Shown here in pieces: positions 1 through 9,086 of a DNA stretch of 64,000 nt. Position numbers and translations under genes: made by a program. Source of the DNA: Hydrogenimonas urashimensis (GTDB lineage: Bacteria; Campylobacterota; Campylobacteria; Campylobacterales; Hydrogenimonadaceae); the NCBI RefSeq assembly GCF_016593255.1, contig NZ_AP023212.1:1-64000 (forward strand). Reading direction: 5' to 3'. Under the pieces are notes generated by a model. It was not told where the DNA came from. It did no database searches and saw only the letters and a list, made by a program, of their open reading frames with translations. The first letter of the stretch is position 1. Each line of letters begins with the position of its first letter.

Positions 1-442
1 CCAGTTTGGCCAGACGCGTTTTGGCCGATGCGATCTTCATCGATGCCGAAGCGATGCTTTGCCGCAGGGCACTGACATCGTTGCCGGAAATTTCGCTCTG
101 AAGCGCCAGCATTTTTTTCAACCGTACCCTTTGCAGTTTCGTCGCCCCGATCTTCTGTGTCAATGCATGGAGTCTGTGCTGAAGCTCCTCTTTGGCGGTG
201 ATGAAATCGACAGGATCGATTTTTGCCAGGAGTTCTCCTTTTTTGACAGGGGAGTTGGCAGTTTTGGTCATTTCGATCACTTTTCCACCCACTTTGAAGG
301 CGAGAGTCGACAATCGGTCGCTTTTGATGAAGGCGGCGTCACTGACGGCATGGGTGGTACGGAAATGGATATATCGGTATCCGACGGCCACCAGTGCGAT
401 TACGATCGCGATCAGGAGCAGTGAACCGGTCTTTTTGGACAT
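1..442 (-). CDS. HlyD/EmrA-type membrane fusion protein, N-terminal part (runs off the window)
   Basis: Reading the minus strand from an ATG at 442 gives an open frame to the window edge (147 codons, 3' part missing). Residues about 6-24 form one hydrophobic inner-membrane anchor. A biotinyl-lipoyl-like segment follows (around 'AFKVGGKVIEM' and 'VKKGELLAKID'), then the start of a coiled-coil hairpin rich in Leu, Lys and Gln. This is the layout of periplasmic adaptor subunits of EmrAB or HlyD-type exporters, which link an inner-membrane pump to an outer-membrane channel. AGGA lies about 6 nt before the ATG. It is divergent from the TetR gene at 533, which suggests local control. The partner pump lies outside the window, so the substrate is unknown. 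Confidence 0.85.
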   Translation of the reverse strand, partial: MSKKTGSLLLIAIVIALVAVGYRYIHFRTTHAVSDAAFIKSDRLSTLAFKVGGKVIEMTKTANSPVKKGELLAKIDPVDFITAKEELQHRLHALTQKIGATKLQRVRLKKMLALQSEISGNDVSALRQSIASASMKIASAKTRLAKL

Positions 443-465
443 GACAATCCTTTGAAGGGCATTTG

Positions 466-480
466 GTGAATTATATTCAC
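466..480. promoter_or_regulatory. Palindrome between hlyD and tetR, candidate TetR operator
   Basis: GTGAAT-TAT-ATTCAC has perfect 6-bp arms around a 3-nt centre. It sits 24 bases upstream of the adaptor start (442) and 53 bases upstream of the TetR start (533). TetR-family proteins commonly bind such palindromes in divergent intergenic regions to control themselves and the neighbouring exporter. Assigning it to this regulator is inference from position and symmetry only. Confidence 0.45.
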
Positions 481-532
481 AAAAGTATTAATTCATTCTT
501 ATTTAAGGAATTGTGCTTTATCATTGCTTATT

Positions 533-1141
533 ATGAGCACGCATACAACCGTCAAACACAAGATCCGTCAAAAGGTAGAGGAAGCGAAAAAGGAGATCAT
601 TCTTGATGCCGTCTCCGACTACTTCGAAACGGTGGGGTTTAGCGAACCGAAAATGCAGGATATCGCCAAAGCCGTGGGGATTTCTGTCGGGGCGCTCTAT
701 AAGCTCTTCCCATCCAAAGATGCGCTCTTTTTTGCCTACGTGGGCCATCAGATAGAGCAGTTCAGTCGTAAACTTGCCGACATGTGTGAAGATGTGAAAG
801 ATCCCCAAAAGTGCCTTGTGCTCTATATCCAGCTCAAATTTTCCACATTCGCTTCCAAACGCAAAGCGATTGAGGATCCTGTCATCGGCGATCCGCTCTT
901 TTTTGTCAAGATGAATACGAGAAAAGAAAATCCCGCCGCCGCGATCTTCGAATTTCTGGCCGAGCAATTTGAGAGACTGGCACGAAAAAAGCCGCTCAAA
1001 TCGTCCAACCATATGAAAACGGCCTATTTATTCAATGCGGCGACGATGGGATACATCGAATATTGGCTCAATTTCGGCGGTGGTCTCGAAGAGAAAGCCG
1101 AAGAGGTTTTCGACCGTATCATGAACGGCATCGGGGCGTGA
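533..1141 (+). CDS. TetR/AcrR family transcriptional regulator
   Basis: The product has 202 residues. An N-terminal helix-turn-helix (about residues 15-62, including 'MQDIAKAVGISVGALYKLF') has the typical TetR pattern of a small residue in the turn followed by Tyr-x-x-Phe. The rest is a divergent all-helical ligand-binding domain. I chose ATG 533; an in-frame TTG at 524 has a slightly better distance to the AAGGA at 506-510 and would add three residues. The gene lies between two HlyD-type adaptor genes and precedes a YbhFSR-like ABC exporter. This resembles the arrangement of the E. coli TetR-family regulator CecR with ybhGFSR, so control of efflux genes is the likely role. The ligand is unknown. 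Confidence 0.88.
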   Translation: MSTHTTVKHKIRQKVEEAKKEIILDAVSDYFETVGFSEPKMQDIAKAVGISVGALYKLFPSKDALFFAYVGHQIEQFSRKLADMCEDVKDPQKCLVLYIQLKFSTFASKRKAIEDPVIGDPLFFVKMNTRKENPAAAIFEFLAEQFERLARKKPLKSSNHMKTAYLFNAATMGYIEYWLNFGGGLEEKAEEVFDRIMNGIGA

Positions 1142-1151
1142 GGAGACGATG

Positions 1152-2018
1152 ATGGAAAAAATTTCGCTGGTACTTGGCAGCGGAGGAGCCAGGGGTTACG
1201 CCCATATCGGCGTCATCGAAGAGCTGGAGCGTCTGGGATACGAAATCGTCTCGATCAGCGGAGCGTCGATGGGGGCGTTGATCGGCGGTCTCTATGCGGC
1301 AGGAAAAATGCAGGAGTACAAAGAGTGGGTACTGGGACTGGACGTGCTGGATGTGATGGCGCTGCTCGATTTCAGCTGGGACAGGCGGGGCATGGTACGC
1401 GGTGACAAGGTGCTTGGAAAATTGAAAGAGATACTGGGCGACATTCGCATCGAGGCATTGGATGTCGACTATACCGCCGTGGCGACCGACCTGAAGCGAA
1501 ACCGGGAAGTGTGGTTTCAAAAAGGGGACCTGCTCGAAGCGATCCGGGCTTCGATCTCGATTCCTTCTTTTTTCACGCCTGTCGAAAAGGATGGTATGCT
1601 TCTGGTCGACGGCGGCGTGCTCAACCCCCTGCCCGTCGCACCGACGATGGCGTCCTACAGCGATAAGACCGTTGCTGTAAGCCTTTTCGGAGACGCGGCG
1701 GCACCGAAAATCGAAATGCCCGAAGAGGTGCGTCTGAAGGAGTCGAAACTGGATGAAATCGCATCGGAAATTGTAAGCCGGGCAAGGCAATGGTTCGAAT
1801 CGCAGGCAAGTGAGGAGAAGGAGCCCTACCATCTTTTCGATATCATCGATATGACCATTGAATCGATGCAGAAAACGCTGGTAGGATACCGGCTCGGTGG
1901 CTACCCTCCCGACCTCATGATCGAGATACCCCAACAGGTCTGCTCGGCGCTCGATTTTCACAAAGCCTACGAGGTGATCGAAACGGGAAGGATTCTCGCT
2001 CGCAAGAGCCTGGAATAA
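1152..2018 (+). CDS. Patatin-like phospholipase / RssA-family serine hydrolase
   Basis: The product has 288 residues and the hallmarks of patatin-type lipid acyl hydrolases. There is a glycine-rich oxyanion loop G-S-G-G-A-R-G at residues 9-15, a nucleophile elbow G-A-S-M-G with Ser39, and a D-G-G triad motif with Asp about 153. These make a Ser-Asp dyad enzyme, probably acting on phospholipid or acyl esters at the cytoplasmic face; no signal peptide is visible. ATG 1152 is placed 6 nt after GGAG (1142-1145); ATG 1149 is also possible. It starts about 10 nt after tetR and should be cotranscribed. RssA-type proteins are widespread and mostly of unknown physiological role. Confidence 0.87.
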   Translation: MEKISLVLGSGGARGYAHIGVIEELERLGYEIVSISGASMGALIGGLYAAGKMQEYKEWVLGLDVLDVMALLDFSWDRRGMVRGDKVLGKLKEILGDIRIEALDVDYTAVATDLKRNREVWFQKGDLLEAIRASISIPSFFTPVEKDGMLLVDGGVLNPLPVAPTMASYSDKTVAVSLFGDAAAPKIEMPEEVRLKESKLDEIASEIVSRARQWFESQASEEKEPYHLFDIIDMTIESMQKTLVGYRLGGYPPDLMIEIPQQVCSALDFHKAYEVIETGRILARKSLE

Positions 2019-2123
2019 TAGGCGGGGTGCGAACCGTCGGTTTCTGAACACAATGGTGGGCAGAGGCGGGCGGCTTTCACCCACATCAAAAACTGAGTAT
2101 CATCATTTAAAAAGGAGTTCAAA

Positions 2124-2717
2124 ATGGAAATCGACAAAATAAAAGAAGAGATTGCCAATAAGATCGAGGCACTGAGGGAGAGCGGCGAAGAGAGTGCGGA
2201 AAAGATCCGCGGGGCGATCGAAAGCACCATAAAAGAATCCCTGGAAAAATCGGAAGCCGGTACCGAGGAGATCAAAAAGGCGGCCCGGGAGATCCTTCTG
2301 GAACTGCAGGTTAAAGGGTATATCAAAAAGATCGAAATCGAAGAGAGTCTCAACGGAATCATCGGTGCCATCGAAAAAGAGGCGCAGGAGAGACTTGCGG
2401 CCATCGATTACGAAATGCTCAAGCTCAAACTCAAAGCCGAAGATGAACGCATGCGCCTGGCCAATCAGCTCCAAAAGGCCGCCGAAGGTTTCAAAGAAGC
2501 TGCCAGTGAAATGGAGAAGGAGGTTGAAACCTCGGTCAGACAAAAGGCGCTGGCGCTGGAGCGTCAAGCCCTGGAGCTCAAAACGAAAGCCAAAGAGGAG
2601 TCCGAATCTCTGAGTGCAAAGGCGTCGGAGTTCGCAGAGAAGGTCATCCGAATCGCAAAAGGCGCCTACGAGGGAGCGGTTGAGGGAGCCAGGAGAGCGC
2701 TCGAAGAAAAAAAATAG
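2124..2717 (+). CDS. Charged coiled-coil protein of unknown function
   Basis: The product has 197 residues, almost entirely Glu/Lys/Ala/Leu-rich amphipathic helix, with no Cys, Trp, signal peptide or membrane segment. The C-terminal 40 residues (AKASEFAEKV, then an AYEGAVEGA segment) look like the amphipathic repeats of apolipoprotein- or LEA-like proteins. A clear AAGGAG lies 7 nt before the ATG. The gene sits between the patatin-like hydrolase and the HlyD adaptor, so an accessory or scaffolding role at the membrane is possible. I do not recognise a named family and assign no function. Confidence 0.75.
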   Translation: MEIDKIKEEIANKIEALRESGEESAEKIRGAIESTIKESLEKSEAGTEEIKKAAREILLELQVKGYIKKIEIEESLNGIIGAIEKEAQERLAAIDYEMLKLKLKAEDERMRLANQLQKAAEGFKEAASEMEKEVETSVRQKALALERQALELKTKAKEESESLSAKASEFAEKVIRIAKGAYEGAVEGARRALEEKK

Positions 2718-2771
2718 AACGGCCCACAGTGCCAGGGGGAGGGGAGGTTGACGGATGACAAAGGATAAGGT

Positions 2772-3929
2772 GTGAAGATTTTAAAAAAGTATTGGGTCGG
2801 TGGGGTCGCGTTCGTGCTCTTTATGGTCGCGAGTGCGATGATCTACACCAAGCTTCATCCCCAGGAGCTGCCGCCCAATCTTGTGGAGGGAACGGGTCGT
2901 ATCGACGGGGATCTGACCAGTCTGAACACCAAATATCCGGGACGTATCGCCGAAATATTCGTTGACGACGGCATGCCGGTATCCAAAGGCATGGTGGTGG
3001 CGAAGCTAACAAGCAGGGAGTACGAAGCGCAGAAAGAGAGCCTGCAGAAACAGATTGCGGCAAAACAGAGGGAGCTTGGAGCCAAAGAGATCGAACTGCG
3101 CATCAACGAAACGAAAATCCCGCAGTTGCTCCAAAAGGCGAAAGCGGTGTTGGAGTCGCGCAAAAGCCAGCGGCAGGAGCTGGGCCGAGCCATCGCCTCG
3201 CAGGAGTCGTTGGTGGCGCAGGACATGCGCGATCTTGAGCGTATGAAAAAACTCTTTGCCCAAAGGCTGATCCAAAAACACAAACTCGAAGAGGTTGAAC
3301 TCAAATACGATCTCGATCGGCACACACTGGCCGGACTGCTCGACAGGAAACGTCAACTCGAGCAGGCTGTCGCCATTGCCGAAAGCGACCTCTCCAACGC
3401 CGTCGCCGCCCAGAAATCCCTCGATGCGATGCGCGAGGGGATCGCGGCGCTCAAAGAAGGGATCGCGGCGCTGGAAGCGTCCAAAGCCCGGGTGCAAGCG
3501 ATGATTGCTGAGTTGACGCTCGTAAGCCCTCTGACCGGCTTCACGGTAGAAAAGATCGCCAACCCCGGCGAAGTGCTGGGCGCAGGCATGCCGGTGGCCA
3601 CGCTCATCGCTCCCGAATCGCTCTATCTTAAAATTTTTGTCGATACGATCAAGAATGGCAAAATCAAACTTCACGACAAAGCGGTCATCTTCCTCGATGC
3701 CTGGCCCGACCATCCTATACCGGCGGAGGTGGTTCGTATCGCGCAAAAAGCGGAATTTACACCCAAAGAGGTCAATGTCCGAAGCGACAGGATTCAGAGG
3801 GTTTTTGCCGTGCATCTGAAACCCTTGAAGCCCGATCCGCTGTTGAAACTGGGACTTCCCGCGATCGGGGTCATTTCGCTGGATGGCAAGGGATTGCCGA
3901 AGTCGCTTGAGGATATTCCGGCACTTTGA
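2772..3929 (+). CDS. HlyD family periplasmic adaptor (YbhG-like)
   Basis: The product has 385 residues. Residues about 9-28 form an N-terminal membrane anchor. A lipoyl half-motif follows ('YPGRIAEIFV', 'GMPVSKGMVVAKL'), then a long coiled coil (about residues 75-245), then the second lipoyl half ('LVSPLTGFTVEKI', 'GEVLGAGMPVATL') and a beta-barrel domain. This is the order seen in YbhG/HlyD adaptors. The start is GTG 2772, preceded directly by AAGG-rich sequence. Two copies of 'GIAAL' (about residues 224-238) mark a small internal repeat in the hairpin. With the ATPase and two permeases downstream it likely forms a tripartite exporter. Substrate unknown. Confidence 0.88.
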   Translation: MKILKKYWVGGVAFVLFMVASAMIYTKLHPQELPPNLVEGTGRIDGDLTSLNTKYPGRIAEIFVDDGMPVSKGMVVAKLTSREYEAQKESLQKQIAAKQRELGAKEIELRINETKIPQLLQKAKAVLESRKSQRQELGRAIASQESLVAQDMRDLERMKKLFAQRLIQKHKLEEVELKYDLDRHTLAGLLDRKRQLEQAVAIAESDLSNAVAAQKSLDAMREGIAALKEGIAALEASKARVQAMIAELTLVSPLTGFTVEKIANPGEVLGAGMPVATLIAPESLYLKIFVDTIKNGKIKLHDKAVIFLDAWPDHPIPAEVVRIAQKAEFTPKEVNVRSDRIQRVFAVHLKPLKPDPLLKLGLPAIGVISLDGKGLPKSLEDIPAL

Positions 3930-4038
3930 CACGGTTTCGGAATCTCGTATTATCGGTTTTCGGCAGAGTGGGAAACGATTTTCGCCGCGCTCACTCATTG
4001 AAAATTCCATCGGAAAGTCCCGAGATTGAGGCAAGAGA

Positions 4039-5277
4039 ATGCGTATGAGAAAAAAGCGACGACGTTCGAATCACACAGACCCGACGACCCGTCACCGCTC
4101 CACCGACACGCCTGCAAAAATCGACCGAAACGTCGTTTTGCTGGGCTGGGTCAGCTATTTTACCGACATGGCCTCGGCGATGGTGAACCCGATTCTTCCC
4201 ATTTTCGTTGTCGCAGCACTCCATGAAGGGGTGGACAAACTGGGGATCATCGTCGCGGTGGCGACCTTCGTCTCCTACGCGCTGCGGCTTGTGTCGGGGT
4301 ATATCAGCGACCGTTTTGGCATCGTCAAACCGCTGGTGGTCGGGGGGTACGCACTCTCTGCCATCTCCAAACCCATGATCGGCATGACACACGGTTACAA
4401 AAGCGTCGCGTCGCTCAAGGCGCTTGAGAGACTCGGCAAAGCTCTCAGGTCCGCACCCAAGGATGTGATGATCGCCGAATACAGCCACAAAAACGCCTCC
4501 GGAAAGACGTTCGGCTTTCACAAAACTCTCGATATCGCGGGGGAACTGAGCGGCACACTGCTGCTTTTTGGCTTTCTGCTCTGTTTCGGGGTGAGTGAAG
4601 GGGTGATGCGCACGATCTTTCTGGCGACGATCGTGCCCGGCCTGATCGGATTCGTGCTCGTCGCCTTCTTTGTCAAAGATGTCAAGAAGCGCCCGGAAAG
4701 AGAAGGGGTGAAGTTCCGCCTTACCAAAAGAGACAAAAATGCCGTGAAACAGCTCTTTTTCTACTTCCTTTTTATCTTTTTCATGTTCAGCGAAGCCTTT
4801 TTTACGATGCAGGCCAAAAACGTGGGCATCGCGGTGATGCTGATTCCTCTGCTTTTCGTCGTTTCGACGGGAATGCAGACGCTGACCAGCTATCTGCTGG
4901 GCGTCTGGGTCGACAGAATCGGCGCGGCAAGGGTGCTTTGGCTGGGGTATCTCTGCGGCGTGACCGCCCAGCTGCTTCTGTGGTTTGAAAAGTCGTGGCT
5001 GACATGGCTGGCCTACGCCTTTTTGGGTCTTTTTACCGTCGCCACTCTCAACGCCAACCGGGCCTTCATCGCCGCCTCCAGCGACAACAGGGGGTCGGTT
5101 TACGGCGTCTTCTACGGCGGTGTGGCGCTTTTTGGCGCGCTGGGCGCCTATGTCTGCGGCATGCTCTGGGAGCATTTCGGCATGCAGTCGGCACTGCTTT
5201 TCTCGCTGGGCGGCACCTTGGCACTTTGGCTCTTTTTCTCCCTGACCATCATGGGCGGGCGCTATGGTTACGCTTGA
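4039..5277 (+). CDS. Major facilitator superfamily transporter
   Basis: The product has 412 residues with about 12 hydrophobic helices after a basic, hydrophilic N-terminus of about 30 residues. The loop between helices 2 and 3 ('RLVSGYISDRFGIVKPLVVGG') matches the MFS signature G-x(3)-D-R-x-G, and an equivalent loop recurs in the second half ('LLGVWVDRIGAARVLWLG'). This supports a proton-coupled carrier in the inner membrane. Its 3' end overlaps the ATPase gene by 14 nt, so the two are translationally linked. An MFS carrier inside a HlyD/ABC-2 cluster is unusual. ATG 4045 is an alternative start. Substrate not predictable. Confidence 0.88.
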   Translation: MRMRKKRRRSNHTDPTTRHRSTDTPAKIDRNVVLLGWVSYFTDMASAMVNPILPIFVVAALHEGVDKLGIIVAVATFVSYALRLVSGYISDRFGIVKPLVVGGYALSAISKPMIGMTHGYKSVASLKALERLGKALRSAPKDVMIAEYSHKNASGKTFGFHKTLDIAGELSGTLLLFGFLLCFGVSEGVMRTIFLATIVPGLIGFVLVAFFVKDVKKRPEREGVKFRLTKRDKNAVKQLFFYFLFIFFMFSEAFFTMQAKNVGIAVMLIPLLFVVSTGMQTLTSYLLGVWVDRIGAARVLWLGYLCGVTAQLLLWFEKSWLTWLAYAFLGLFTVATLNANRAFIAASSDNRGSVYGVFYGGVALFGALGAYVCGMLWEHFGMQSALLFSLGGTLALWLFFSLTIMGGRYGYA

Positions 5278-6901
5278 AGTCCGTAACGCCACGGTCCGCT
5301 ACAAGAAGCGCATCGGCATCAAAAACGCCTCTTTGGAAGCCAAAAGGGGGCAGATCATCGGTTTTATCGGCGCCGACGGTACCGGAAAAAGCTCCCTGAT
5401 GCACGCCATCGCCGGTGTGGGGCCTTTCGAGGGGGAGATACGCTTCGAAGGAATCGCCTACCACTCCCCGAAGGAAGCGGAACCCATCAAGCAGAAATTC
5501 GGGCTTATGCCCCAGGGGATTGGGCTGGTACTTTACAAAAACCTGACCGTTGCGGAACATCTCGATTTTTTCGCCGCCATCCGAAATATCAGAAAAGATG
5601 CCGCATTTCGCAGCTACCGGAAGCGTCTGCTCCATATGGCGGGACTGGAGCGGTTTACCGACAGGCAAGCGGGCAAGCTCAGCGGGGGGATGATGCAGAA
5701 ACTCTCGCTCATCTGCACGCTGCTGCACCGCCCGAAACTGCTGATACTCGACGAACCGACCACCGGTGTCGACCCGCTCAGCCGTCTGGAGCTCTGGGAG
5801 ATTCTCGACGACATTCGCAAAGCGGAAGGAACCGTCGCGCTGGTGAGTACCGCCTATATGCAGGAAGCCGCAAGAATGGATAGAATCTATCTCTTCGACG
5901 ACGGGGAGATTATCGCCGACGGCACGGCCGAAGAACTGCTCGATACGGTCCACCCGATGACTTACGAACCCGTGCCCTGTCCCGAAGATGAGCATGTCCG
6001 GTGTATTCACACCGGCCATTTCACCTACGCCCTGACTCCCATCGACGCGCCCCCCAAAGAACCGACACTCGAAGCGCTCTTTTTTGTCAACGCCCTGAAA
6101 AAAGGGAGGCGCCTTCCTGTCATCGAAGTGAGCCCGAAAGAGAGCGAGGTGAAGATACCGCCCGTCGTCATGGAAGCGAAAGGCCTGACGAAGCGCTTTG
6201 GCGATTTCGTGGCGGATGACCATATCGACATGCAGCTCAAAAGCCGCGAAATCCTGGGATTGCTGGGTGCCAACGGGGCGGGAAAGACCACCTTCATCAA
6301 GATGCTTCTTGGACTCTATCCCATCGACGAGGGGGAGCTGACCCTGTTGGGGCGTCCCATCCGCAGCGCCAGGGACAGGCAGTCGCTCAAAGCGAAAATC
6401 GGATATGTCAGCCAGCATTTCGCTCTCTACAAAGACATGACGGTACGGGAAAATCTCCTCTATTTTGCCAATATGCATAAAATTCCGGCAAGCAGAGCTC
6501 TGCCACGTATTTTGCGTTACGCCGGGGAGTTGGGATTTGAAAGCTATATGGATGCGCTCCCAACGGAACTGCCCCTGGGGATCAACCAGCGCTTTTCGGT
6601 GGCGGCGGCGCTGCTGCACGAACCGGTTATCCTCTTTCTCGATGAACCGACATCGGGAGTGGACGCCATCGCCAGAAACCAGTTCTGGCAGATGCTCCAG
6701 CTTATCAAAGAGCGATGGGGCATAGCGATACTCATCACCACCCACTATATGAGCGAAGCGGAGTACTGCGATCGGATCGTATTGCTGAAGCAGGGGAAAA
6801 AGATTGCCGACGACACCGTGGAAAATCTCTACAAAACCTATCCCGACGCCAAAAATTTCGAAGAGATTTTTCTGCAGTTTTATCGGGAGGAGGCACAATG
6901 A
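5264..6901 (+). CDS. Double ABC ATPase (YbhF/RbbA type)
   Basis: The product has 545 residues with two nucleotide-binding domains. Domain 1 has Walker A G-A-D-G-T-G-K-S (residues 36-43), signature L-S-G-G-M-M-Q (about 139-145) and Walker B 'LLILDEP' (Asp about 163). Domain 2 has Walker A G-A-N-G-A-G-K-T (about 335-342) and Walker B 'ILFLDEP' (about 460). Its signature is degenerate: 'LPLGINQR' replaces LSGGQ-R. Such asymmetry is normal in the YbhF/RbbA family, where both domains sit on one chain and pair with two ABC-2 permeases. It overlaps the MFS gene (14 nt) and the first permease (ATGA). It should power export by the complex. Confidence 0.92.
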   Translation: MVTLEVRNATVRYKKRIGIKNASLEAKRGQIIGFIGADGTGKSSLMHAIAGVGPFEGEIRFEGIAYHSPKEAEPIKQKFGLMPQGIGLVLYKNLTVAEHLDFFAAIRNIRKDAAFRSYRKRLLHMAGLERFTDRQAGKLSGGMMQKLSLICTLLHRPKLLILDEPTTGVDPLSRLELWEILDDIRKAEGTVALVSTAYMQEAARMDRIYLFDDGEIIADGTAEELLDTVHPMTYEPVPCPEDEHVRCIHTGHFTYALTPIDAPPKEPTLEALFFVNALKKGRRLPVIEVSPKESEVKIPPVVMEAKGLTKRFGDFVADDHIDMQLKSREILGLLGANGAGKTTFIKMLLGLYPIDEGELTLLGRPIRSARDRQSLKAKIGYVSQHFALYKDMTVRENLLYFANMHKIPASRALPRILRYAGELGFESYMDALPTELPLGINQRFSVAAALLHEPVILFLDEPTSGVDAIARNQFWQMLQLIKERWGIAILITTHYMSEAEYCDRIVLLKQGKKIADDTVENLYKTYPDAKNFEEIFLQFYREEAQ

Positions 6902-8010
6902 ACCTTGGGGTCGTTCGGGCCTATATGCTCAAAGAGTTCAGGGAACTCATTCGCTCCAGGATGATCGCCATTGTCTATCTGCTTCCGACGATGATCATTA
7001 TCCTCTTTGGCTACGGCATCCGGATGGAAGTGACCCATGCCAGGACAATCATCATCGACAACGACCACACCAAACTTTCCCAGGATCTTGCGGCCCGTTT
7101 CGAGCATTCGAAATATTTCGACACCCGAATCCTTCAAATTACAGAAAAAGAGGCGTTGCATCGAATCAAACAGGCAAGGACGGACATACTTGTTATCATT
7201 CCCGAAAGTTTCGAAAAACGGCTTCTCAAAGGGGTCGAAACAGAGCTCGGCGTCTTCGTGGATGCCGCGTTTCCTGTACGGGGCGAGACGATGAGCAACT
7301 ACGTAAAAGGTGTCATCTACACGGCGGCCACCGACCTCATGCCAACATCCACAGCACGCCTCATCACCGTGGAGAGCCGAAACCTTTTCAACCAGGCGAT
7401 GCGTGACGAAGATGCCATCGTACCGGGTCTTCTGGGGCTCATTCTCCTGGTCGGTCCGGCCATCCTGTCGGCTCTGCTCATCGTCAAGGAGAAAGAGGAG
7501 GGAACCATTTTCAATTTCTTCTCATCGCCTGTCAAAAAGAGTGAATTCCTCATCGCCAAACTGGTGCCGGCCTTTCTGCTTCATTCCGTCAACATCGTGA
7601 TTCTCTTTTTGTGGGCCACCTATCTTTTCGGTGTCCCTTTCAGAGGCAGTTTCATCCTTTTTTGGATCGCAAGCGAACTCTACATTGTCGTCAGCCTGGG
7701 TATCGGCCTGCTGGTGTCGATCATCACCCGTACCCAGATCGTGGCGATCGTTCTGACGATCATCATCACCATCATTCCGGGCTTTCTTTACTCGGGGATG
7801 CTGATGCCTATCTCCTCGATGTCGGGAGAGTCGAAAATCGAAGCGCATATCTACCCGGTGATGTACTACAACCATATCGTCTACGACACGTTCCTGATCG
7901 GCCAGGGGCTGGCGTCTGCGAAAATCGTTCTCTATCTGCTTATACTCTTTTTCTATGGCCTGGGCATCGTGCTGCTGGGATCGATGCTGATGAAAAAGGA
8001 GATCGGATGA
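6898..8010 (+). CDS. ABC-2 type permease subunit 1 (YbhS/YhhJ-like)
   Basis: The product has 370 residues: one N-terminal membrane helix (about 22-40), a large extracytoplasmic domain (about 45-175), then five hydrophobic helices. 'KEKEEGTIFNFFSSP' matches the conserved coupling-helix region of ABC-2 permeases (R/K-E-x-G-T). ATG 6898 overlaps the ATPase stop as ATGA and lies just after GGAGGAGG, giving tight translational coupling. Together with the next gene it forms the membrane channel of the exporter, with polarity consistent with efflux. Confidence 0.92.
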   Translation: MNLGVVRAYMLKEFRELIRSRMIAIVYLLPTMIIILFGYGIRMEVTHARTIIIDNDHTKLSQDLAARFEHSKYFDTRILQITEKEALHRIKQARTDILVIIPESFEKRLLKGVETELGVFVDAAFPVRGETMSNYVKGVIYTAATDLMPTSTARLITVESRNLFNQAMRDEDAIVPGLLGLILLVGPAILSALLIVKEKEEGTIFNFFSSPVKKSEFLIAKLVPAFLLHSVNIVILFLWATYLFGVPFRGSFILFWIASELYIVVSLGIGLLVSIITRTQIVAIVLTIIITIIPGFLYSGMLMPISSMSGESKIEAHIYPVMYYNHIVYDTFLIGQGLASAKIVLYLLILFFYGLGIVLLGSMLMKKEIG

Positions 8011-9086
8011 GACTTTTTTTGACACTGGTCATGAAAGAGATCATCGCCTTTTTCCGCTCCTGGGGACTGGTGGCGGTGGTGCTTTACTCCTTTACCTTGG
8101 ATATCTACATCGCCGGCAAAGGGATCGAAATGCAGGCGAAGAATGTTTCCGTCGGCTATGTGGACGATACGGGCGGGGGTATCAGCATGAAAATTCTAAG
8201 CCGTCTTCATGCGCCGGAATTTCAAAAACCGGTGCGATTTCTCTCCCAAAAGGCTCTTTACGACGCCATCCGCAACCGTGAGATCATGGTGGGCCTGCTT
8301 TTCGATCACGATTTCGAAACCTCCTATGAAAAAACCGGCCGTACCCAGCTCAACCTTCTTCTCGACGCCATTTCCGCCACCCAGAGTTTCCAGGCACTCC
8401 AGTATCTGCAAAACATCGTCCTGGATTTTTCCAATCTCCGGGTGCCTATCGAGCTTAAAATCCACAGACTCTTCAATCCCAACGCCCGGACCGACTGGTT
8501 CATGGCCGTGGCGGAGATGCTTTCGGTCACGACCCTGCTGGGTGTCATCCTCACCGCCGCCGTCTTTGTGCGGGAGAAAGAGAACGGAACGTGGGACATC
8601 ATGCTGTTGATGCCCATCGATCCCAAACTGATCATACTCGCCAAAAGTTTTTCACAGGTGATCATTCTGATGTTCGGTGTCGTCATCGCCACAGGCATCG
8701 TGCTGTTCGGCGCATTTGATGTTCCCGTCAACCAGTCGCTGTGGGCCTTCTTTCTGCTCTCGTTCTTTTACGCTTTCACCAGCGCCGGCATCGGACTTTT
8801 CGTTGCGGCGGTCAGCCGAAGCATGCTGCAGGTGGCGCAACTGGCTATTTTGATCATGATGCCTCTCATCTTTCTCAGCGGTGCCTGGACACCCATCCAC
8901 GCCATGCATCCGTTGCTGCAGGATCTTTCGCTTCTTTCTCCCCTGCGATACTACATCGAAGGAAGCGAAAGCATTTTTTTCAGAGGAACCGAATTTGTCG
9001 ATCTGTGGCCCTATTTCGCGGGCGTGATCATTTTGGGTGCCATTCTCTATCTTTACGGCTTCAGAAAAATCGGCAAGCTTTTTTAA
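8007..9086 (+). CDS. ABC-2 type permease subunit 2 (YbhR-like)
   Basis: The product has 359 residues with the same plan as the preceding permease: an N-terminal helix, an extracytoplasmic domain of about 130 residues, then five helices. The conserved 'VREKENGTWDIMLLMPI' is present. ATG 8007 overlaps the previous stop (ATGA). It is the last gene of the export operon; after it come 35 nt and then the MITE-like element. A heterodimeric permease with one double ATPase is the known composition of YbhFSR-type pumps, so the complex is complete here apart from the outer-membrane channel. Confidence 0.92.
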   Translation: MRLFLTLVMKEIIAFFRSWGLVAVVLYSFTLDIYIAGKGIEMQAKNVSVGYVDDTGGGISMKILSRLHAPEFQKPVRFLSQKALYDAIRNREIMVGLLFDHDFETSYEKTGRTQLNLLLDAISATQSFQALQYLQNIVLDFSNLRVPIELKIHRLFNPNARTDWFMAVAEMLSVTTLLGVILTAAVFVREKENGTWDIMLLMPIDPKLIILAKSFSQVIILMFGVVIATGIVLFGAFDVPVNQSLWAFFLLSFFYAFTSAGIGLFVAAVSRSMLQVAQLAILIMMPLIFLSGAWTPIHAMHPLLQDLSLLSPLRYYIEGSESIFFRGTEFVDLWPYFAGVIILGAILYLYGFRKIGKLF

